Source: CAZAGT01 sp964484515 (GTDB taxonomy: Bacteria > Desulfobacterota > DSM-4660 > Desulfatiglandales > HGW-15). Taken from it: a DNA stretch of 17,128 bases. Location: assembly GCA_964484515.1 (NCBI GenBank), contig CAZAGT010000078.1, positions 1-17,128 of the forward strand, written 5' to 3'. The notes under the pieces were generated by a model. That model saw only the letters and a program-made list of their open reading frames with translations, made no database searches and was not told where the DNA came from. Of this stretch, positions 11,621-17,128 are shown in pieces (within the stretch, counting starts at the first letter, position 1; each line of letters opens with the position of its first letter). The position numbers and the translations under genes were made by a program.

Positions 11621-14287
11621 ATGAAAGACCTCCAACAAGAGCCTTTGGACCTCAACCTATTCACCCTGGCCTTCCCCCCCCGGGACGAGGCCCAATTCCT
11701 CAAACATTACGCGGCTAAGACCCTCGGGCATGTCCGGCTGGCCTTCGTGATCGCGATCTTCTTCTATGCGATTTTCGGTATCCTCGATGCGTGGCTGGTG
11801 CCCACCGTCAAACGTCAACTCTGGTTTATCCGATACGCCATATTCGTGCCCGGCGTGTTTTCGATTCTGCTCTTCTCCTTTTCCCCTTCCTTTAAGCGTC
11901 ACATGCAGGCATCCATTGCCGCTGTTATTCTCATGGCTGGCGTCGGGATCATCGCTATGACGATGATCGCCCCCTTCCCCGGTAACCACTCTTACTATGC
12001 CGGGCTCATCCTGGTCTTCATTTACGGCTATACCTTCTCCAAACTGAGGTTCATTTGGGCAACCCTCACCGGCTGGACGATCGTGATGGTTTACGAGATC
12101 GCCGCCATGTGGTTGAGACCCACCCCCACCCCGATCCTGATCAACAACAACTTCTTCTTTCTAAGCGGCAATATCATCGGGATGTTTGCCTGCTACTCCA
12201 TCGAGTATTACGAGCGGAGGGATTTTCTCCAGGCACGCCAACTCGAAGTGGAGAAGAAGAAGGACGCGGCCGCCAAGCGAGATTTGGAAAGACAAATCAA
12301 AGACCGCACGGCCCAACTGGTTGGAGCTAACAAAGACCTTGTGCAAGAAATAGAAGAACGCAAGTCTGCGGAACAGGCGTTGAGGGAGGGCGAGGAGAAA
12401 TACCGCACCATCATCGAAGACATCGAAGAGGGCTATTTCGAACTGGATCTCGACGGAAACATCACATTTTTTAACAATTCGATGTGCAAGATAATGGGGT
12501 ATCCGCGAGAAGAACTACAAGGCATGCATCACCGTAGTTATACCCATCCGGCAACGGCCGAAGAGATGTTCCGGGTCTTTAATGGGATCTACCGAACCGG
12601 CAAGTCCAAAAAGATCCTGGATTTTGAAATTACAAAGAAGGACGGCAGCAAGAGCATCATTGAGATCTCGGCATCCCTCCGCCGCGATCCAAACGGCAAG
12701 GCTCTCGGATTCCGGGGGGTCGCAAGGGATATCACGGCAAAAAAACGGATCGAGACCGAGTTGATTCAAACCAAAAACTTCCTGGAGAACATCCTAGATA
12801 GCTCGGTGGATATCATCGCAACCACGGACCTTAAGGGGAACATCGTCTATTGCACGCGAAAGGCCAGGGACATCCTCGGTTACGAACAGCAGGAGTTGAT
12901 CGGAAGAAACGTCGCGCAATTCTATCAGGCCGGTGCGAACGATGCGCGTGTCATCATGCATGAGCTCCGGGAAAATGGTTCTCTCAGTAATCATGAAATG
13001 AAGATGAAGAAAAGGGACGGCGACGTCTTGGATGTGAGTGTTTCGGCATCCATTCTAAGAGATGAAAACGGAAAGGTCGTTGGCACCCTGGGGATATGCA
13101 GGGACATCACTGAGAAGAAGAGGCTTGAAAACCAGCTCTTGCGATCTCAGAAGCTGGAGGCCATCGGCACGCTCGCGAGTGGTATCGCGCATGACTTCAA
13201 CAATGTCCTGTCGGCCGTTATCGGATATAGCGAGTTAGGCATTGCAGATCTCGAGGATGGGCATCCATCCTCAGGCCATTTGCACGAGGTCTTGAAGGCC
13301 GGCAATCGGGCAAGAGATCTCGTCAACCAAATCTTGACTTTCACGCGTCAAGACGGCCAGGATCTGAAACCGACCAAGATCAGCCCGATCGTCCGTGAGG
13401 TCCTGCGTTTCTTGAGGGCTTCGATACCAACCACCGTCGAGATCCGACACCACCTCGAGGGCACTTCGGATATCGTCCTCTGCGACACCACGAAGATACA
13501 CCAGGTGCTCATGAATCTCTGCATGAACGCGTCCCACGCCATGCGCGACAAGGGCGGAGTGCTCGAAGTAAACCTGACGGAGGTGGACATTAGTCCTGAG
13601 GACGTGAACCAGTATCGCGATTTGGCCCCTGGGCCCTATATTCAGGTCACGGTGAGCGACACCGGGCATGGGATGAATCGAACCACCCTTGATAGGATTT
13701 TCGATCCCTATTTCACCACGAAGGAAAAAGGGAAAGGAACCGGACTGGGCCTCTCGGTCGCACTCGGCATCGTCAAGAGCCATCGAGGAGCCATCGATGT
13801 CTACAGTGAACCGGACAGAGGGACAACATTCAGGGTCTTTCTGCCACGAGTCGAAGGCTCCGCCTCTCCGGTGCCCGAGAAGACGGCGGAATGGCCTCAT
13901 GGCGGTAATGAGCGAATCCTTTTCGTCGATGATGAGGAGGCGCTGGCAAACATGGGAAAACAGATGCTGGAGCGCCTGGGATACGATGTTCAGACGAGTA
14001 CCAGCAGTGAAGAGGCCTTTAGAGATTTCCGGTTACACCCTCAGGAGTACGATCTCGTCATTACGGACATGACGATGCCCGGCATGACGGGCGCCGAGCT
14101 GGCTAAGAGGCTCATGAGTATTCGGCCTGACGTGGCAGTCATCCTCTGTACGGGATTCAGCGAACTGATCAGCAAAGACGGCGCCCAAGCGGCAGGTATT
14201 CGGGAATTCGTGATGAAACCGCTGGTCTTTCAGGAGCTCGCGGCAGTTTGCCGCAGGGTGCTCGATAACCCACCAAATCAGAATTGA
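11621..14287 (+). CDS. Hybrid membrane PAS histidine kinase with C-terminal receiver
   Basis: An 888-residue inner-membrane protein. About six hydrophobic segments (38-195) precede a coiled coil (200-255), PAS/PAC 1 (about 256-376) and PAS/PAC 2 (about 385-500). The HisKA domain is of the IAHDFNN type (H524), and HATPase_c has its N-box at about 632, DTGHGM at 680-685 and GTGLGLSVALG at 706-716. A receiver domain (about 765-885) has acidic residues FVDDEE, phospho-acceptor D816 in ITDMTMP, T844 and K866 in VMKPL. The receiver could accept the phosphate or tune the kinase; no HPt protein is encoded nearby. Residues 1-376 align gaplessly with kinase 2 on the opposite strand; in residues 51-100 I count 30 of 50 identical. 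That alignment and the sigma-54 promoter fix the ATG at 11621, although its ribosome-binding site is poor. The gene diverges from the signalling operon. Confidence 0.94.
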   Translation: MKDLQQEPLDLNLFTLAFPPRDEAQFLKHYAAKTLGHVRLAFVIAIFFYAIFGILDAWLVPTVKRQLWFIRYAIFVPGVFSILLFSFSPSFKRHMQASIAAVILMAGVGIIAMTMIAPFPGNHSYYAGLILVFIYGYTFSKLRFIWATLTGWTIVMVYEIAAMWLRPTPTPILINNNFFFLSGNIIGMFACYSIEYYERRDFLQARQLEVEKKKDAAAKRDLERQIKDRTAQLVGANKDLVQEIEERKSAEQALREGEEKYRTIIEDIEEGYFELDLDGNITFFNNSMCKIMGYPREELQGMHHRSYTHPATAEEMFRVFNGIYRTGKSKKILDFEITKKDGSKSIIEISASLRRDPNGKALGFRGVARDITAKKRIETELIQTKNFLENILDSSVDIIATTDLKGNIVYCTRKARDILGYEQQELIGRNVAQFYQAGANDARVIMHELRENGSLSNHEMKMKKRDGDVLDVSVSASILRDENGKVVGTLGICRDITEKKRLENQLLRSQKLEAIGTLASGIAHDFNNVLSAVIGYSELGIADLEDGHPSSGHLHEVLKAGNRARDLVNQILTFTRQDGQDLKPTKISPIVREVLRFLRASIPTTVEIRHHLEGTSDIVLCDTTKIHQVLMNLCMNASHAMRDKGGVLEVNLTEVDISPEDVNQYRDLAPGPYIQVTVSDTGHGMNRTTLDRIFDPYFTTKEKGKGTGLGLSVALGIVKSHRGAIDVYSEPDRGTTFRVFLPRVEGSASPVPEKTAEWPHGGNERILFVDDEEALANMGKQMLERLGYDVQTSTSSEEAFRDFRLHPQEYDLVITDMTMPGMTGAELAKRLMSIRPDVAVILCTGFSELISKDGAQAAGIREFVMKPLVFQELAAVCRRVLDNPPNQN

Positions 14288-14752
14288 CTCCCAGATTCGA
14301 ACAGGCATCGTTCCGAACACACCAAAGATACCTGATGCCAGCCTTCGGCAATGCCAAGGTCTCCTTATGGACTCCTCGATTAGGCTCTCTTACGAGAATG
14401 CCGAAAAACTCGTATGAAAGTTCATGAAGGAAGATCTTTGATGCCACAAAACAACAGATGTCGAACAATCTCAAAATGTCAAATTCGAGTACCAACTTCA
14501 TGCAGTTTCCCGGTTGATCAACCTGGCCGCCCTCCTGAGGCGGGTAAACTCCTGCGGCAAGCGGCGGGCTGACTTAGCTCCGTTCATCGGATTTCTCGCT
14601 TCACTTCGAAACGTCCATACCGTAAGATCACGGTCTCAGGGCCGCCTCGGCCGGCGCCAAAGAAGACGAATTCGTAACGGTTTTGATTCCTGAAGCGGAT
14701 TGAGGCCTTAACGGATACGAGAAGTCAAGGCCGCCAAAGGAATGGGGTGTTG
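14288..14752. other. Intergenic region between hybrid kinase and fetA
   Basis: About 465 bases without a convincing gene. It carries repeat copy A (14453-14573). Beyond that repeat, up to fetA, I see no recognisable promoter, riboswitch or metal-regulator box. GGCATC and GATGCC near 14303-14340 could pair, but no T-run follows, so a terminator for the kinase is not supported. Confidence 0.5.
14453..14573 (-). repeat. Inverted repeat copy A with remnant of a gene start
   Basis: Read on the minus strand this matches 16990-17092. The last 40 bases (14492-14453) are identical at 37 of 40 positions, and the leader from GTCAGC through GGCCAGGTTGATC is also conserved. Copy A carries an extra block of about 19 bases within the leader. 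Both copies contain an ATG (14501 here) followed by closely similar codons, giving MKLVLEFDILRLFD here and MKAVLEFDILRFFD in copy B. Similarity fades after about 17 codons, so copy A is probably a truncated gene start or a piece of a mobile palindromic element. Confidence 0.75.
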
Positions 14753-15448
14753 ATGATCAGCCTCTCCAATGTAACCTTCGGCTATACCGGTGACCTCACC
14801 CTTATTCAGGATGTTTCCTATTCTTTTGCGAGCGGTGGGTTCTACGTGGTCCAAGGGCCTTCAGGGGCCGGTAAATCGACGCTCCTTAGGTTGCTAAATC
14901 GATTAGAGGAGCCCGTTAGCGGCTCTATTACCTTTCGCGGAAGGCCGCTTTCCTCCTATGATGTCCCTGAGCTGCGCAGGTCTGTCCTCTACTTCCCGCA
15001 GACCCCGATCGTCATCGACGGCTCCGTTCAGACCAACCTCATGCTTCCCTTTACCTTTCAGACCAACTCCGTCATGGACAGACCCGATGAGCAAACGTTA
15101 AGAAGACGGCTCGCGCAATTCCTCCTGGACGAGGTCGATCTCGAGGATCACGCCCAAAGCCTCTCTGTCGGACAGCTCCAGCGTCTCTGTCTTATCAGGG
15201 GACTCTTGCTGTCGCCGGAGGTGCTGCTGCTCGACGAACCCACCAGCGCTCTTGACCCTGCAAGTCGCCGCGCAGTCCAATCGATTACGGAGCGATTTTG
15301 CCGTAAGACCAAGGCAACCGTCATCGCCGTTGCACATGAGCCTATCCGGCCGTTCGAGATTGAGCCCGTGGTTCTTCAACTGGTGAACAAGAAATTGAAG
15401 GAGGTCACTTGGGACAGGAACCGTTATCGATCGGAGCTGGTCAGCTAG
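14753..15448 (+). CDS. fetA: ABC transporter ATP-binding protein, FetA (YbbL) type
   Basis: A cytoplasmic ATPase subunit of about 231 residues that should power the membrane protein encoded next. All ABC motifs are present: Walker A GPSGAGKST at about 35-43, Q-loop YFPQTP, signature LSVGQLQR at about 137, Walker B LLLDEP at about 158-163 and the switch histidine in AVAHEP (about H195). In E. coli FetAB is linked to iron export and oxidative-stress resistance. The plant relatives STAR1/STAR2 act in aluminium tolerance and are linked to UDP-glucose transport. Assignment as FetA rests mainly on the FetB partner. The start is placed at ATG 14753; GTG 14747 and TTG 14750 are in frame, and AAGGA lies at 14737-14741. 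It overlaps fetB by 40 bases, so the two are translationally coupled. No metal-regulator box was recognised upstream. Confidence 0.9.
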   Translation: MISLSNVTFGYTGDLTLIQDVSYSFASGGFYVVQGPSGAGKSTLLRLLNRLEEPVSGSITFRGRPLSSYDVPELRRSVLYFPQTPIVIDGSVQTNLMLPFTFQTNSVMDRPDEQTLRRRLAQFLLDEVDLEDHAQSLSVGQLQRLCLIRGLLLSPEVLLLDEPTSALDPASRRAVQSITERFCRKTKATVIAVAHEPIRPFEIEPVVLQLVNKKLKEVTWDRNRYRSELVS

Positions 15449-16200
15449 CCCTAGGATTGCTCTTCATTTTGGCCGCCGGATTGACGTCCCTCCATCACGC
15501 CCTGAAGCTGGAGCGCGATCTCGCAATCGGCACTGTTCGCACCTTTGTCCAATTGCTGGCCTTGGGTTACGCCCTCCACTTTCTCTTTCGTCTTGAGCAG
15601 GCGTGGTCGGTCCTCACGATGTTCGCTTTCATGATCGTTTTTGCGGCCTGGACGATTCGAGGGCGCGTGACCGAGAGAGGGATCGCCTTCTTTTGGCCCA
15701 CTTTGATGTCGATGGTGGTGACCTACACCCTGGTTTCGTTTACGGTCACAGCGCTCGTCGTCGGTGCAAAACCCTGGTGGAAACCTAACTATTTCATACC
15801 TCTCGGCGGGATGGTCATCGGGAATTCCATGAACGCCATCGCCATTGCGCTCGATCGGCTCTTCGATGACTTGCGGCAACGACGCCCTGAGCTGGAGATG
15901 AAGCTCTGCCTGGGGGCGACCTACCGGGAGGCTAGCAAGGAGAGCGTAGGCCGCGCTATGCGGGCGGGCATGATACCTTCCATCAATTCGATGATGGCGG
16001 TAGGCGTCGTCTTTATCCCCGGCATGATGACCGGACAAATACTGGCCGGCGTTGACCCCCTCCTCGCTGTGCGTTACCAGGTCGTCGTCATGGTTATGAT
16101 CGTCGGCGCAACGGCGGTGGGATCACTCCTCGTCGTGCTGCTTGTGCTCAGGCGCTGCTTCAGCGCCGCTCATCAGCTCCTGTTACGTCCAAGAAAATAG
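15409..16200 (+). CDS. fetB: FetB/UPF0014-family membrane permease
   Basis: A 263-residue inner-membrane protein with about seven hydrophobic segments and almost no soluble domain, typical of the UPF0014 (YbbM/FetB) family. Family-like stretches are RTFVQLLALGY near the N-terminus, PLGGMVIGNSMNAIAIALDR (about 135-154), GATYREAS (about 169) and AGMIPSINSMMAVGVVFIPG (about 186-205). With FetA it should form a metal or small-molecule exporter; substrate cannot be read. The TTG at 15409 is preferred because a perfect AAGGAGG (15398-15404) lies just four bases upstream, and the protein then begins with the usual short polar stretch before the first membrane segment. This start lies inside the end of fetA. 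The following glycosyltransferase gene is on the same strand, about 100 bases on. Confidence 0.93.
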   Translation: MGQEPLSIGAGQLALGLLFILAAGLTSLHHALKLERDLAIGTVRTFVQLLALGYALHFLFRLEQAWSVLTMFAFMIVFAAWTIRGRVTERGIAFFWPTLMSMVVTYTLVSFTVTALVVGAKPWWKPNYFIPLGGMVIGNSMNAIAIALDRLFDDLRQRRPELEMKLCLGATYREASKESVGRAMRAGMIPSINSMMAVGVVFIPGMMTGQILAGVDPLLAVRYQVVVMVMIVGATAVGSLLVVLLVLRRCFSAAHQLLLRPRK

Positions 16201-16299
16201 ATCCCCTCGACTTATCCTGGCTCCATCCAGACTGAGAGGGGGGCGTTCTCGAACCGTTCTTTTTGGTTGGCTTCACGGCTCCGGGGGTTTCTTTTTGAG

Positions 16300-16986
16300 A
16301 TGCGAACTGAAACCAGGGTCGCGGTGATCATTCCGGCCCTGAACGAGGAAAAGGCGATCGGTAAAGTCGTTGCGTGCGTCCCAGCTTGGGTTGACGATGT
16401 GATCGTCGTCGATAACGGCTCGCAGGACATGACGATGGCGGTCGCAAAGGCCTCCGGTGCGCGTGTCCTTAGCGAGCCACGTCGCGGTTACGGCTCCGCA
16501 TGCCTCACCGGTATCCAAGCCCTGAAGCATACGGACATCGTCGTCTTCCTTGATGGGGATTTCAGTGATTATCCCGATGAAATGGACCGGCTGGTGGATC
16601 ACCTGATCGCGGGTCGGGCTGACATGGTCATTGGTTCGCGGGTCAAGGGAACCCATGAGCCGGGATCACTCACACCGCAGGCCCGTTTCGGCAATTGGCT
16701 CGCCTGTCTCCTGATGCGCTTGTTTTGGAAGGTTGAATTCACAGATCTTGGCCCCTTTCGGGCCATCGCCTATCCCGCCCTCATGGGGTTGGAGATGCGC
16801 GACCTCGATTACGGCTGGACGATTGAAATGCAGATCAAAGCAGCGAAACAGGGACTCCGTTCCATGGAAGTGCCTGTGAGTTACCGCAGAAGGATCGGGA
16901 CGTCCAAGGTTTCCGGCACGCTCAAAGGCGTCCTTTTGGCCGGTAGCAAGATCATTTATACCATTTTCCGTTCTACCCTCGTTTGA
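16300..16986 (+). CDS. Family 2 glycosyltransferase (DPM/DPG synthase-like)
   Basis: A soluble or membrane-associated GT-A-fold transferase of about 228 residues. It begins MRTETRVAVIIPALNEE, the usual nucleotide-sugar-binding start, followed by VVDNGSQD (37-44), RRGYGSACLTG (61-71), the metal-binding DGD in FLDGDFSDYPDE (83-94), IGSRVKG (111-117) and YGWTIEMQIKA (171-181). This pattern fits the dolichyl/polyprenyl-phosphate mannose or glucose synthase-like group. The C-terminus lacks the membrane helices of full polyprenyl-phosphate transferases. ATG 16300 was chosen because family similarity starts immediately after it; the frame also opens at TTG 16267, which is poorly supported. It lies about 100 bases after fetB on the same strand and may share its transcript. 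Sugar donor and acceptor are unknown. The gene ends just before repeat copy B. Confidence 0.9.
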   Translation: MRTETRVAVIIPALNEEKAIGKVVACVPAWVDDVIVVDNGSQDMTMAVAKASGARVLSEPRRGYGSACLTGIQALKHTDIVVFLDGDFSDYPDEMDRLVDHLIAGRADMVIGSRVKGTHEPGSLTPQARFGNWLACLLMRLFWKVEFTDLGPFRAIAYPALMGLEMRDLDYGWTIEMQIKAAKQGLRSMEVPVSYRRRIGTSKVSGTLKGVLLAGSKIIYTIFRSTLV

Positions 16987-16989
16987 GAC

Positions 16990-17128
16990 GTCAGCGCCGC
17001 CGCTTGCCGCCGGAGCGGCCAGGTTGATCGACTGAGAATCTTCATGAAAGCGGTACTCGAATTTGACATTTTAAGATTCTTCGACGTCTGTTCGCCTGGT
17101 CATGGGGGTCTCTTTTCAAAAACGAGGA
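16990..17128 (+). repeat. Inverted repeat copy B with an incomplete reading frame at the window edge
   Basis: This matches copy A (14453-14573) in opposite orientation, and its far end (17067-17116) matches copy C at the window start. A hairpin, GCCGC-CGGA-GCGGC at 17006-17019, precedes an ATG at 17044 that opens a frame to the window end (28 codons, starting MKAVLEFDILRFFD). Most differences from copy A inside the frame are third-position or conservative, hinting at past coding selection. It could be the start of a real gene cut by the window edge, or another remnant. No product is recognised. Confidence 0.7.

Noticed and set aside
14303..14361. Terminator after the hybrid kinase (GGCATC/GATGCC and GCC-TTC-GGC pairings)
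   Set aside because: The loop is long or the stem tiny, and no T-run follows on either strand.
14169..14501. 110-codon minus-strand frame containing MKLVLEFDILRLFD
   Set aside because: Only the first 17 or so codons match the other copy, and the rest runs antisense into the hybrid kinase; it is treated as a repeat remnant.
16203..16242. Hairpin between fetB and the glycosyltransferase (CCCCTC with GAGGGG)
   Set aside because: The loop is about 25 bases and no T-run follows, so it is not a terminator; probably chance.
1..17128. tRNA, rRNA, CRISPR arrays, transposases or integrases
   Set aside because: I looked for cloverleaf-like and regularly spaced repeats and for transposase motifs in the open frames and saw none.

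Overview
The window is about 17.1 kb of bacterial DNA, moderately GC-rich by eye. It comes from a Gram-negative-type environmental bacterium rich in signalling genes. The clues are many membrane histidine kinases, two sigma-54-type (-24/-12) promoter matches, and dispersed intergenic palindromes of a kind common in environmental genomes. I cannot fix the phylum. NC10/Methylomirabilota, Nitrospirota or a deltaproteobacterial lineage would all fit, and this is a guess. Both ends of the window lie in what looks like the same dispersed repeat, so it may be a contig that broke at repeats.

Layout. (1) 140-1717: glucose-6-phosphate dehydrogenase (zwf). (2) 1743-2261, minus: a small unrecognised basic protein, followed by a repeat-dense gap at about 2300-2480. 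(3) 2588-3337, minus: an orphan ParA-family ATPase. Its promoter is a perfect TTGACA-17-TATAAT whose spacer is almost filled by a GC-rich palindrome. (4) 3788-5386, plus: membrane histidine kinase 1, behind a close sigma-54 promoter match and a strong hairpin. (5) 11192 down to 5433, minus: a five-gene signalling operon read as RsbW/slr1658-like ATPase, STAS (slr1659-like) protein, large SAM methyltransferase, membrane PP2C/SpoIIE phosphatase, and membrane PAS histidine kinase 2. (6) 11621-14287, plus and divergent from the operon: a hybrid PAS histidine kinase with a C-terminal receiver, behind another sigma-54 match. (7) 14753-16986, plus: fetA-fetB (metal-export-type ABC transporter) and a family 2 glycosyltransferase. 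This block is bracketed by inverted copies of a repeat of about 100-120 bp.

How it may work. The kinase-like ATPase, STAS protein and PP2C phosphatase form a complete partner-switching set of the Rsb/SpoIIA/SiaABC type. No sigma factor or diguanylate cyclase is present. Instead, a methyltransferase of the type sometimes annotated as PhcB-like (3-hydroxypalmitate methyl ester synthesis) is built into the operon. The phosphatase, kinase 2 and the hybrid kinase appear to share one N-terminal membrane sensor. This suggests one input, possibly hydrophobic, read by both a phosphatase/partner switch and two kinases. That operon is the best candidate for an undescribed system here; its wiring is inference.
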